DNA of 64,000 nt from Limosilactobacillus frumenti DSM 13145 (lineage in GTDB: Bacteria > Bacillota > Bacilli > Lactobacillales > Lactobacillaceae): positions 82,721 to 146,720 of the forward strand of contig NZ_AZER01000013.1 in assembly GCF_001436045.1 (NCBI RefSeq), read 5' to 3'. Positions 25,246-33,668 of this stretch are shown here, one piece after another (the stretch's first letter is position 1; each line of letters starts with the position of its first letter). The notes beneath the pieces are model-generated. The model saw only the letters and a list, made by a program, of their open reading frames with translations, did not search any database and was not told the origin of the DNA. Made by a program: the position numbers and the translations under genes.

Positions 25246-26781
25246 GTGTTAATCATGGTTGAGAGAAATGTGGCCCAGCATTTACATGCGAATACTCGGA
25301 CAACGGATGCCCAGCAGGTGTTGAAGGCGACGAGTTGGTCTGTCCGCGTTGTCGGTGATTTTATGATCGTCATGAACAATCTTCTATCGATCCCTGTAAT
25401 TGTCAGACACCCGCAACAGTTTAGTGATTCACGTTCATTTGTTGCTGCCTTTAAACGGGAATTCTTACATTTACTAGAAGCATTACCAGTGCCACGGGGA
25501 AAGATCGGGATGATTCGTGATTACCAGCTGGCCAGTGTTAATTTCATGGCGCCTATTCCGGCCGCCATCCAACAACGGCTCCAAGTTTTTCAGAATCTCT
25601 TAAATCAGCCGGGAGTAATTCACTGGGATGAAGATCCAAGTAATGCGGTCGTTTCGCTGCAATTAGCAAAGAGTATTCGCTTGCAAAACCCTGATACAGG
25701 TGATGCTCAATCGGTTATTGATGTGTTTAAACAGTACGTAATCAACGATTTTGCCTTGCCAGCACACCCCAAATTGAATGAACACAACCGTCAATACCTG
25801 TATCGGTCATCATCATTGAATGATGTCATGAATGAGTCGGCGGTGACTGAACAAATTACCACTGACTATAAGAAAGCATTGATTCACCATCAGAAAAGTG
25901 ATGCCATTATTGACCGTGACCTGGACTATGCCAATGATTACATGAGCTATGTTGCGGAACTAGGCCAGTCAATTATTGACGACTTAACCATGCCTTATTA
26001 CTATATTTTGGATTATGCGAGTCGTAATGATGAACGATCATCAATGACGAAGTTGCGGGGGATGCGGGCTGCTTTTCGCGAATTAGCCCGCTTTTTAAAA
26101 GCGCAGGCCTTATTCTCGGCCGCGGATTTTGATGAATTTACCCAAGCAGTGAGTCAAGCCATTGACGACACGACACCAACACTGCAAGGGTTCCGTTTAG
26201 AGCGAATGCTGCATAGTGCTGAGTCGGAGTTACAACGCCGCCGAGCCCTGCTGTATCACGCTCGTAAGTACAGCAACCACCGTTACCATGTCCGGGTTGA
26301 ACTAACTGGTTACCACCCCAAGATGTGGCGTCAACTAGCGGTCAGTGGTGAAACCAGACTAGATGACTTTTGTTACCTTATCTTGGCAGCCTTTCATGCT
26401 GGGGGTTCTCACTTATATGCATTGAAACATGGAAAGGATCTTTACCAGCTACCATACTTGGATAATGGAGAAAATATCACTCTGCACTGGTTGGGTGAAT
26501 TTAAACAAGGTGACCAACTGATCCTTGACTATGACTTTGGTGATTCATGGTCATTTAAAGTCACTATTGAAGAAGTTACCAAGAAGCGGACATCGTTGAC
26601 TAACCAGGAAGCCCAATTATTGGCTGGTTCCGGGAAGGGGATCATTGATGATATCGGCGGGGTCGCTGGCTTGGAAGCGGCGGCACAAGATGATCCCAGT
26701 ATTAATGAAGACTTTGATCCCAAAACGGAACAGGAAGAGTGGGTTAATACTAGTCGTCAATTAGCACGACGTTATGAATAG
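25246..26781 (+). CDS. Protein with N-terminal DUF6933-like and C-terminal pRiA4b ORF-3-like domain
   Basis: 511 residues, cytosolic. The first about 120 residues (VERNVAQHLH, TSWSVRVVGDFMIVMNN) look like the DUF6933 fold. The last about 165 (YHVRVELTGYHPKMWRQLAVSG, FHAGGSHLYAL, LDYDFGDSWSFKVTIE, GIIDDIGGVAG) are a PRiA4_ORF3 domain, once noted on plasmids and next to transposons but also common on chromosomes. A helical middle region has no match I know. Start GTG 25246 lies 8 nt after AAGGAG; GTG 25237 overlaps that site. No transposase or plasmid gene is nearby. Function unknown. Confidence 0.8.
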   Translation: MLIMVERNVAQHLHANTRTTDAQQVLKATSWSVRVVGDFMIVMNNLLSIPVIVRHPQQFSDSRSFVAAFKREFLHLLEALPVPRGKIGMIRDYQLASVNFMAPIPAAIQQRLQVFQNLLNQPGVIHWDEDPSNAVVSLQLAKSIRLQNPDTGDAQSVIDVFKQYVINDFALPAHPKLNEHNRQYLYRSSSLNDVMNESAVTEQITTDYKKALIHHQKSDAIIDRDLDYANDYMSYVAELGQSIIDDLTMPYYYILDYASRNDERSSMTKLRGMRAAFRELARFLKAQALFSAADFDEFTQAVSQAIDDTTPTLQGFRLERMLHSAESELQRRRALLYHARKYSNHRYHVRVELTGYHPKMWRQLAVSGETRLDDFCYLILAAFHAGGSHLYALKHGKDLYQLPYLDNGENITLHWLGEFKQGDQLILDYDFGDSWSFKVTIEEVTKKRTSLTNQEAQLLAGSGKGIIDDIGGVAGLEAAAQDDPSINEDFDPKTEQEEWVNTSRQLARRYE

Positions 26782-26790
26782 GCGTTTCTT

Positions 26791-26820
26791 TTGTATTATT
26801 AATGTGAAAAAGTCTACAAT
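26791..26820 (+). promoter_or_regulatory. Promoter of the alcohol dehydrogenase operon
   Basis: TTGTAT (26791-26796) and TACAAT (26815-26820) are 18 nt apart, 40 nt upstream of the start codon. Confidence 0.55.
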
Positions 26821-26859
26821 AAAGGTGTAAATGTCTTGAAGAAAGTGAGGGGCTGAAAA

Positions 26860-27900
26860 ATGTCAGAAGATCATATTCCTGAAACAATGAAGGCCTGGGA
26901 AGTTACTACCCCGGGCCCACTGGACGGCCCAGAAGCACCGTTAAAGCTGGTTACTAAGCCAGTTCCAACTCCTGGACGTGGTGAAGTTTTAGTAAAGGTA
27001 TTAACTTGTGGTGTTTGTCACACTGATTTACACGTTACAGAAGGGGATTTACCTGTTCATCACGAGCACGTTACCCCTGGTCATGAAATTGTTGGTAAAG
27101 TGGTCGCCTTTGGCCCAGAAACACGACGGTTCAAGAAAGGTGAACGGATTGGTATTCCATGGTTCCGTCATGCTTGTGGAGTCTGCAAGTTCTGCCGGTC
27201 AGGACATGAAAACCTTTGTCCCCACTCTGTTTATACGGGCTGGGATCATGATGGCGGCTATGCCGAGTATGTGACTGTTCCAGAAGGATTTGCGTACCGG
27301 ATCCCAGAAAAGTTCAATGACTTGGAAGCTGCTCCGCTACTTTGCGCCGGAATAATTGGCTACCGGGCGTATGAACGGGCAAATGTTCCAGCAGGGGGCC
27401 GTCTTGGACTGTACGGCTTCGGTGGATCGGCTCATATTACCGCACAGATTGCTTTAGCTCAAGGGGTTGAAGTGCACGTCTTTACCCGGGGCGCTGATGC
27501 TCGTAAGTTTGCCCTGCAATTAGGTGCCGTTGAAGCAAAGGGGGCTTATGACCTGTCCGAAGTACCTCTAGATTCTTCGATCATTTTTGCTCCGGTGGGT
27601 GACATCGTATTACCGGCATTGGAAAGTTTAGTTCCTGGTGGGACGCTTGCCATGGCCGGAATTCACATGACTGATGTGCCAAAGCTGAACTACCAGAAGC
27701 ACCTCTTCCACGAAAAGACGTTAACGTCGGTTGAATCAAATACCCGTCGTGATGGTGAAGAATTCCTGACCTTAGCTGACCGGTTGGATATTCACCCAGA
27801 AGTCCATGAGTATGCCCTTGACCAAGCTGCCGAAGCATTGAAGTACGTAAAGGCCGGGGATATTAAAGGTGCCTGTGTACTCCGCGTCAGCAAAGACTAA
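26860..27900 (+). CDS. Zinc-dependent alcohol dehydrogenase
   Basis: Oxidoreductase of the medium-chain family, 346 residues, reducing aldehydes to alcohols with NAD(P)H or the reverse. Catalytic zinc ligands: Cys in [10 protein letters not shown], His in TPGHEIVG; structural zinc by the four Cys of [15 protein letters not shown]. The Rossmann motif is [10 protein letters not shown]. It resembles the AdhP/AdhA-like zinc-binding alcohol dehydrogenases often annotated as propanol-preferring. ATG 26860 follows GAGGGGC. A cyclophilin gene begins 18 nt later, probably in the same transcript. Confidence 0.92.
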   Translation: MSEDHIPETMKAWEVTTPGPLDGPEAPLKLVTKPVPTPGRGEVLVKVLTCGVCHTDLHVTEGDLPVHHEHVTPGHEIVGKVVAFGPETRRFKKGERIGIPWFRHACGVCKFCRSGHENLCPHSVYTGWDHDGGYAEYVTVPEGFAYRIPEKFNDLEAAPLLCAGIIGYRAYERANVPAGGRLGLYGFGGSAHITAQIALAQGVEVHVFTRGADARKFALQLGAVEAKGAYDLSEVPLDSSIIFAPVGDIVLPALESLVPGGTLAMAGIHMTDVPKLNYQKHLFHEKTLTSVESNTRRDGEEFLTLADRLDIHPEVHEYALDQAAEALKYVKAGDIKGACVLRVSKD

Positions 27901-27918
27901 CGAAATGAGGATTAGATA

Positions 27919-28506
27919 ATGACTTACCCACAATTAAACTTGTCACAAGCCGATGGCCCCGTTGCCATCATGAAAACAACGGCCGGGGCAATGACCATTC
28001 AATTATTCCCGGAACAAGCACCAAAAACGGTGGAGAACTTTATTAAATTAGCCCAGGATCATTATTACGATGGGGTAATTTTTCACCGAGTGATTCCTGA
28101 TTTTATGATTCAGGGTGGTGACCCTACTGGAACCGGTCGCGGTGGTGAAAGTTCTTTTGGTCGGCCATTTGAAGATGAGTTCTCAGATGAACTCTTCAAC
28201 TTGAATGGCGCCTTATCGATGGCCAATGCGGGCCCTAATACCAATGGTAGTCAATTCTTTATCGTCACTGCCGAACATGTCCCAGCTGACATGATTGACC
28301 AGATGAAGATGGCTGGATATCCAGCAGATATTATTGATTACTATCAACAACATGGTGGCACGCCATGGTTAGATGGACACCATACCGTCTTCGGTCAATT
28401 AATTGAGGGTCAGGACGTTGCCAAGCAAATTAGTTTGACCAAACGTAACCGGATGGATAAGCCAAAGAAAGATATTGTGATCAAGAAAATTACTATTGAA
28501 AATTAG
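27919..28506 (+). CDS. Cyclophilin-type peptidyl-prolyl isomerase
   Basis: Assists protein folding by isomerising Xaa-Pro bonds. 195 residues, without signal peptide, so cytosolic. Conserved core: VIFHRVIPDFMIQGGDPTGTGRGG in two motif blocks (catalytic Arg in FHRV), GALSMANAGPNTNGSQFFI, and HTVFGQLIEGQDV. An insertion of about 25 residues (DMIDQMKMAGYPADIIDYY) before the HTVFG motif is a lactic-acid-bacterial variant. Ribosome site ATGAGGATTAG precedes ATG 27919. Second in the operon with alcohol dehydrogenase, closed by a terminator. Confidence 0.93.
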   Translation: MTYPQLNLSQADGPVAIMKTTAGAMTIQLFPEQAPKTVENFIKLAQDHYYDGVIFHRVIPDFMIQGGDPTGTGRGGESSFGRPFEDEFSDELFNLNGALSMANAGPNTNGSQFFIVTAEHVPADMIDQMKMAGYPADIIDYYQQHGGTPWLDGHHTVFGQLIEGQDVAKQISLTKRNRMDKPKKDIVIKKITIEN

Positions 28507-28509
28507 TCC

Positions 28510-28541
28510 AAAAATCATCCAGCTTTCTGGATGATTTTTTT
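28510..28541 (+). terminator. Intrinsic terminator after the cyclophilin gene
   Basis: AAAAATCATCCAG pairs with CTGGATGATTTTTT across a 4-nt loop. Confidence 0.88.
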
Positions 28542-28596
28542 AGTTTAACCCAGTATGATAGTGGTAATGAATTTTAAATCATTTGGAGGTCATATC

Positions 28597-30072
28597 ATGG
28601 CAGCTTACCGTACCGAATCTGATACTTTAGGTCCCGTCGAAATTCCGGCGGATGCATTGTGGGGGCCCCAGACCCAGCGGAGTCTTCGTAATTTTCCTAC
28701 TGGCCCGTATATGCCCATTGCAATCATTCGGGCGCTCTTGCAAATTAAGAAAGCCGCTGCACAGACGAATATGGAAATGAAGCAGATCGAACCGGCCAAA
28801 GGGAAACTGATCGTTAAGGCGATCGATACTTTACTGGCATTAAGTGATGATGACCTTCGTCATGACTTCCCGCTCAAGGTTTACCAAACTGGTTCGGGAA
28901 CGCAAACAAATATGAACACGAACGAAGTAATTGCTCACAAAGCCCATCAAATTAATCCGGATATTGAGATTTTACCGAATGATGATGTTAACAAAGGACA
29001 GAGTTCGAACGATACCTTCCCAACTGCAATGAATATTGTGGCAATTGAAGCATTGGATCGCTTGGAACCGGCTGTTAAACACTTAATTGCTGAGTTGAAA
29101 GTCAAAGAAGACAAATACTGGGATACCGTTAAGATTGGACGAACTCACCTTCAAGATGCCACCCCAATGACGTTTGGCCAGGAAATCTCTGGTTACGTTG
29201 CGGCCTTGGAACACGACTTAACCTTTATCCAAACTCTCGCACCAACCCTTTTGGAATTAGCAATTGGGGGAACAGCCGTAGGAACCGGATTAAACGCCGC
29301 TCCGGGGATGGCCAGTGCGATTGCGGATAAGCTAAGCAGGGTTTATGATCACCAATTTACTGCCGATTGTAATAAATTCTATGGATTAGCTAATCACTCC
29401 GGCCTTGATGTGGTCCATGGTGCGCTCAAGTCATTAGCCGCGGATATGTTTAAGATCGCCCAGGATATTCGTTTCTTAGCTTCGGGACCTCGCGCGGGGT
29501 ACGATGAATTGAATATTCCTGCCAACGAGCCCGGTTCGTCCATTATGCCCGGAAAAGTCAACCCTACCCAGGCGGAAGCAGTGACGATGGCTGCGTTGCG
29601 GGTGTTCGGTAATGATACGGTGATCACAATGGCTTCATCGCAAGGAAACTTCGAAATGAACGTTTACAAGCCTGTCTTGATTTACACATTTCTCGAATCA
29701 ACCAATATCCTGACCGGGACAATTAAGAGTTTTACAGATAAACTTGTTCACGGGATGACTGTTAATAAGAAACGAATGACCGAGTTAGTCGACCGCTCTC
29801 TGATGACGGTGACTGCCTTATCGCCGCATATCGGTTACCATGATAGTGCGAAGATTGCCCAAAAGGCGGCGAAGGAGGGAACTACCCTGCGGGATGCTGC
29901 TCTAGCAACTGGCAAAGTAATGGCGGAACAATATGATCAGTGGATGAATACCTTAAAGATGACTAATGCTGATCGTCGTCAACGGATGAAAGACCGGTTT
30001 AACGAAGCTAAGGATAAGATGAAGCAGAACAGTAAACGGCATTCATTCAGTCATAGAAAGGACCAGAAGTAA
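28597..30072 (+). CDS. fumC: Class II fumarate hydratase
   Basis: Interconverts malate and fumarate in the cytosol as a homotetramer, 491 residues. Signature GSSIMPGKVNPTQ is present (catalytic Ser loop), with TGSGTQTNMNTNEV, KIGRTHLQDATP and SSNDTFPTAM supplying substrate contacts. The C-terminus is extended by a basic tail (RQRMKDRFNEAKDKMKQ onward), longer than in typical FumC. ATG 28597 follows GGAGGT. The fumarate reductase gene starts 1 nt after the stop, so the pair converts malate to succinate, consuming reducing power. Confidence 0.95.
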   Translation: MAAYRTESDTLGPVEIPADALWGPQTQRSLRNFPTGPYMPIAIIRALLQIKKAAAQTNMEMKQIEPAKGKLIVKAIDTLLALSDDDLRHDFPLKVYQTGSGTQTNMNTNEVIAHKAHQINPDIEILPNDDVNKGQSSNDTFPTAMNIVAIEALDRLEPAVKHLIAELKVKEDKYWDTVKIGRTHLQDATPMTFGQEISGYVAALEHDLTFIQTLAPTLLELAIGGTAVGTGLNAAPGMASAIADKLSRVYDHQFTADCNKFYGLANHSGLDVVHGALKSLAADMFKIAQDIRFLASGPRAGYDELNIPANEPGSSIMPGKVNPTQAEAVTMAALRVFGNDTVITMASSQGNFEMNVYKPVLIYTFLESTNILTGTIKSFTDKLVHGMTVNKKRMTELVDRSLMTVTALSPHIGYHDSAKIAQKAAKEGTTLRDAALATGKVMAEQYDQWMNTLKMTNADRRQRMKDRFNEAKDKMKQNSKRHSFSHRKDQK

Positions 30073-30073
30073 G

Positions 30074-31465
30074 ATGGCAACAAAGTTTCAACCAACCCCC
30101 ATTAGTCAATTGCAAGATCAGTATGATGTCGTTATTGTCGGTTCTGGTGCGACTGGACTAACGGCTGCTATTCAAGCGCATGAATTAGGAATGACAGTCG
30201 CTGTATTAGAAAAAGAAGATAAATTAGGTGGCAACACTAACCGTGCATCGTCTGGAATGAATGCGGCAGAAACGAATATTCAGTTGAAACACGGCATTAT
30301 TGATAACGTTGCCGACTTTTATCATGAAACCTACCAAGATGGTGGTCGTCTAAACGATAAGGATATGTTGGGTTACTTTGTTTACCACACTGCCCCAGCA
30401 ATTGATTGGCTAGCTGACCATGACATTCACCTCGATGATATTACCGTTACCGGTGGAATGAGTCAGAAACGAACCCACCGGCCAGCCAGCATGGCACCAA
30501 TTGGCGGGTTCTTGATCCAGCACCTCCTGGCAGTTGTTCAACAAGAACAAATTGCTGTTTTCCAGCCAGTACGAGTAACGCATTTACAAATGAAAAATGG
30601 CCGGATTAGTGGGGTGAAAGTCACCATTAATGGTGTTGACCGGCATATTAATGCCGGAGCTGTTATTTTGGCTACTGGTGGTTTCGGGGCTTCTCAGGAA
30701 ATCTTGAAGAAGTACCGGCCTGATTTGGCCAACTATAAGACGACTAATCAGCCAGGAGCAACTGGTGATGGCTTAAAACTGGCGGAAGAAGTTGGGGCAG
30801 AATTAATGCAAATGAACCTCGTCCAGGTTCACCCCACTGTTCAGCAGGACCAGCCCCACGTCTATTTGATTGGGGAAGCCGTGCGTGGCGAAGGGGCCAT
30901 TCTTGTAAATGCACATGGCGAACGCTTTGTTAATGAATTAAATACTCGGAAAATTGTTTCCAATGCTATTACGGCCTTGCCAGAACATAGTGCTTATTTA
31001 ATCTTTGATCAGGGAATTCGTGACCGCGTTAAAGCCATTGACTTCTACGATCAGGTGGGCCTGGTGAAGAAGGCCGCCACCTTAACCCAACTGGCGGATA
31101 AATTAGGGATAGATCCTGATCATCTTGTTGAAACTGTTCAAAAATGGAATAAATCTGTTGCTAGCCACCACGATGCACAGTTTGGCCGAACTACCGGAAT
31201 GGATCGACCGATTGAACAACCACAGTTTGGTGCTATTCATATTGCTCCGGCGGTTCACTACACGATGGGGGGAATTCACATTACACCAAAGACCCAGGTG
31301 CTCGACGGCAATGGCAATATTATCAAAGGCCTCTTTGCCGCGGGTGAAGTTGCCGGAGGATTACATGGTAATAACCGGGTTGGTGGTAATTCCATTGCCG
31401 AGACCGTTGTCTTTGGTCGCCAAGCAGGACAACAAGTCACCCTGTACTTGCGCCAAAGCCGTTAG
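30074..31465 (+). CDS. Fumarate reductase flavoprotein subunit (soluble FAD type)
   Basis: 463-residue FAD protein of the flavocytochrome c/fumarate reductase family. FAD motif VIVGSGATGLTAAI (19-32) and GGNTNRASSGMNAAE; active-site segments include QVHPTV, AVRGEGAILVNAHGERFVNE (catalytic Arg) and VHYTMGGIHI (substrate His). The C-terminal FAD motif is NNRVGGNSIAE. It lacks the N-terminal cytochrome and FMN domains, so the electron donor is not encoded here; quinol or free flavin is possible. Starts 1 nt after fumC: strong coupling. The pathway role is fumarate respiration-like redox balancing in a fermenter. Confidence 0.93.
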   Translation: MATKFQPTPISQLQDQYDVVIVGSGATGLTAAIQAHELGMTVAVLEKEDKLGGNTNRASSGMNAAETNIQLKHGIIDNVADFYHETYQDGGRLNDKDMLGYFVYHTAPAIDWLADHDIHLDDITVTGGMSQKRTHRPASMAPIGGFLIQHLLAVVQQEQIAVFQPVRVTHLQMKNGRISGVKVTINGVDRHINAGAVILATGGFGASQEILKKYRPDLANYKTTNQPGATGDGLKLAEEVGAELMQMNLVQVHPTVQQDQPHVYLIGEAVRGEGAILVNAHGERFVNELNTRKIVSNAITALPEHSAYLIFDQGIRDRVKAIDFYDQVGLVKKAATLTQLADKLGIDPDHLVETVQKWNKSVASHHDAQFGRTTGMDRPIEQPQFGAIHIAPAVHYTMGGIHITPKTQVLDGNGNIIKGLFAAGEVAGGLHGNNRVGGNSIAETVVFGRQAGQQVTLYLRQSR

Positions 31466-31533
31466 CTTGACAAGGTTCGTATAATATTAGTTGTGAACTT
31501 TAAGAATTGCAGTTAACGGAGGATGCAATAGTC

Positions 31534-32904
31534 ATGCATAATTCTGATCAATCAAACCCATTTGAGGGCTTTGAGCCAGCGGAACACCTTTCAAAACACC
31601 ACCACATGGCGATTCCCTGGCAGGATTTCTTTACGAATGATAATTTCACCCCAGCTAAAGAAGCCAACTTAGTTGAACGAGCTGCTATTGTTGGGCGCAT
31701 TGGCTTGATGATGCTGGCGTACGGAACAGGTGCTTGGCGGGTCCGGGATTCGATGAACATCGTTGCTCGAAAACTCAAGATGACCTGTTCGGCAGATATC
31801 GGGTTGGTATCGTTGGAATACACCTGTATGGATGCTCACCACGCATATACCCAGGCACTATCATTACCCACAACGGGGGTTAATACCGCTAAGTTGTCGA
31901 TGATGGAACGCTTCATTCACGACTTCCGGGACCGGGGAGAAGAAATGACAATTGGTGAAATCCACCAGCGGTTGGAAAAGATCGCGCATTCGCGTGGCAA
32001 GTACAGCCCAATCCATGTCGCCCTAGCAGCGGCCCTGGCATGCAGCTGCTTTGTCTTTTTGCTTGGCGGAGGCCCGGTAGAAATGCTGTGCTGCTTTATT
32101 GGTGCCGGACTAGGAAATTACGTGCGGCGGAAGATTGCTGATCGCCACATTACCCTGTTTGCCTGCATCGCCTTGGCCGTTGCGGTTGCATGCATTGTCT
32201 ATTTGTTGTCGTTTATGGGGATGCAGTACTTTTTCAATATTAGTGATCGCCATGAAACGGGCTATATTGGAGCAATGCTGTTCATTATTCCCGGCTTCCC
32301 ATTCATTACGTCTGGCCTGGACATTTCCAAATTGGATATGCGGTCGGGCCTGGAAAGGCTGACCTATGCGGTGGCAATCATTGTGGTAGCGACCCTCGTA
32401 GGTTGGATTGTTGCCATGGCGGTTCATTTACGGCCAGGAACATTAGCTGCTTGGCCGTTATCGCCACTTGCGCTGTTGCTTTTACGAATTCCAGCTAGTT
32501 TTGGTGGTGTTTTCGGCTTTTCAATTATGTTTAACTCGACGCCTAAAATGGCGGCTCTGGCCGGACTGATTGGGGCAGTTGCTAACACGACCCGGTTGGA
32601 ATTAGTTGATTGGACGCATATTCCAGCTGGTGCCTGTGCTTTCATTGGCGCATTGATTGCGGGACTTATTGCTTCATTCGTGAAGATGAAGTTACACTAT
32701 CCTCAAATTTCACTTACTGTTCCATCGATCGTTATCATGATTCCAGGACTATATATGTATCAGGCTATGTACAACATGGGATTAACCTCGATCAATGTGG
32801 GAACCCTGTGGATGACTAAGGCCTTGTTGATTGTTGTCTTCCTTCCACTAGGCTTGATTGTTGCCCGGATCTTGACTGATCATAAATGGCGACGGAACGG
32901 TTAA
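31534..32904 (+). CDS. Fused threonine/serine exporter family protein (ThrE)
   Basis: 456-residue membrane protein with both halves of the ThrE family in one chain. An N-terminal cytosolic DUF1212-like domain (RIGLMMLAYGTGAWRVRDSMN; TCMDAHHAYTQAL) is followed by about ten helices, including IIPGFPFITSGLDISKLDMRSG, and a ThrE_2-like C-terminus (VPSIVIMIPGLYMYQAMYNMG). Family members export threonine and serine; specificity here is inferred. A split two-gene version is at 58613-59853. ATG 31534 lies 11 nt after GGAGG; TTG 31507 has no ribosome site. Downstream udg starts 11 nt after the stop. Confidence 0.88.
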   Translation: MHNSDQSNPFEGFEPAEHLSKHHHMAIPWQDFFTNDNFTPAKEANLVERAAIVGRIGLMMLAYGTGAWRVRDSMNIVARKLKMTCSADIGLVSLEYTCMDAHHAYTQALSLPTTGVNTAKLSMMERFIHDFRDRGEEMTIGEIHQRLEKIAHSRGKYSPIHVALAAALACSCFVFLLGGGPVEMLCCFIGAGLGNYVRRKIADRHITLFACIALAVAVACIVYLLSFMGMQYFFNISDRHETGYIGAMLFIIPGFPFITSGLDISKLDMRSGLERLTYAVAIIVVATLVGWIVAMAVHLRPGTLAAWPLSPLALLLLRIPASFGGVFGFSIMFNSTPKMAALAGLIGAVANTTRLELVDWTHIPAGACAFIGALIAGLIASFVKMKLHYPQISLTVPSIVIMIPGLYMYQAMYNMGLTSINVGTLWMTKALLIVVFLPLGLIVARILTDHKWRRNG

Positions 32905-32915
32905 GGAGTACGCTG

Positions 32916-33566
32916 ATGGTTGTTATCAATTATCCCCACGACCTGTTAGCTGAGGTCCGCCAACGAGTGGCGGGCCGAAAATTGACCGGCTTTACTCCCG
33001 GGCAAGGGTTGCTCCATCCGGACCTGATGCTGGTTGGTGAAGCCCCTGGGCGTCATGAGGAAGTGCACAATATTCCTTTTTCTGGTGCTTCCGGGAAAGA
33101 ATTGATGAAGATGGTGGCATCAATTGGCTATTCACGACAAACGATCTACATCACCAGTGTGGTCCGTCAACGGCCATATTCGGTTAAGCGGGTTAAGGAC
33201 CGGCAAAGTGGCAAAATAATCACGAAAAAGCCTAACCGGACGCCAACCAAAGGAGAAGTGCTGGCCTTTGCCAAATTGTTTGACTGGGAGTTAGGCCAGG
33301 TGGATCCGAAAATCATTGTTCCCTTAGGTAATACTGCTTTACAACGGTTACTGGGACCGCAAGCGAATATTGGCGAGCTTCACGGCCAACTGATCACTCG
33401 GCCCATTCAGAAAGCAACTGCTGATGGACAGGGTTATCAATGGACGACGGATTCCTATAAACTTTTTCCGATGTATCATCCCGCAGCTGTTTTGTACCGA
33501 CGCAAACTGGAACCAACAGTAAAGGATGATTGGCGACGTTTAGGAACTTTGTTGCAACACAAATAA
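32916..33566 (+). CDS. Uracil-DNA glycosylase superfamily protein without Fe-S cysteines
   Basis: 216 residues, resembling family 4/5 UDGs that remove uracil from DNA. Motif A is GEAPGRHEEVHNIPFSGASG (about 39-58) and motif B MYHPAAVLYRR near the C-terminus; VPLGNTALQRLLG is also family-typical. The protein has no cysteine at all, whereas family 4 and 5 enzymes bind a 4Fe-4S cluster with four Cys. Loss of the cluster is plausible in aerotolerant lactobacilli that economise on iron. ATG 32916 lies 7 nt after AAGGAG, 11 nt after the ThrE stop, so the two are co-transcribed without an evident functional tie. Confidence 0.85.
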   Translation: MVVINYPHDLLAEVRQRVAGRKLTGFTPGQGLLHPDLMLVGEAPGRHEEVHNIPFSGASGKELMKMVASIGYSRQTIYITSVVRQRPYSVKRVKDRQSGKIITKKPNRTPTKGEVLAFAKLFDWELGQVDPKIIVPLGNTALQRLLGPQANIGELHGQLITRPIQKATADGQGYQWTTDSYKLFPMYHPAAVLYRRKLEPTVKDDWRRLGTLLQHK

Positions 33567-33573
33567 TTAATGA

Positions 33574-33643
33574 TTTACAAACGTACCAAAAATCGGTACG
33601 ATATATGACGATTAAGAGGGTGAACCAATTGGCGCACCCTCTT
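33574..33643 (+). promoter_or_regulatory. Promoter with internal inverted repeat and leader hairpin before an MFS drug exporter
   Basis: TTTACA (33574-33579) and TACGAT (33597-33602) are 17 nt apart; CGTACC (33582-33587) and GGTACG (33595-33600) form an inverted repeat inside that spacer, a typical repressor position. Downstream AAGAGGGTG (33614-33622) pairs perfectly with CACCCTCTT (33635-33643), making a leader hairpin just before the ribosome site. Confidence 0.55.
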
Positions 33644-33668
33644 TATATTCGTGAATGGAGATGATGAT

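Noticed and set aside
25246..26781. Possible mobile-element cargo, because the pRiA4b ORF-3 domain is often noted on plasmids or near transposons
   Set aside because: No transposase, terminal repeats or plasmid genes are visible, and composition matches neighbours.
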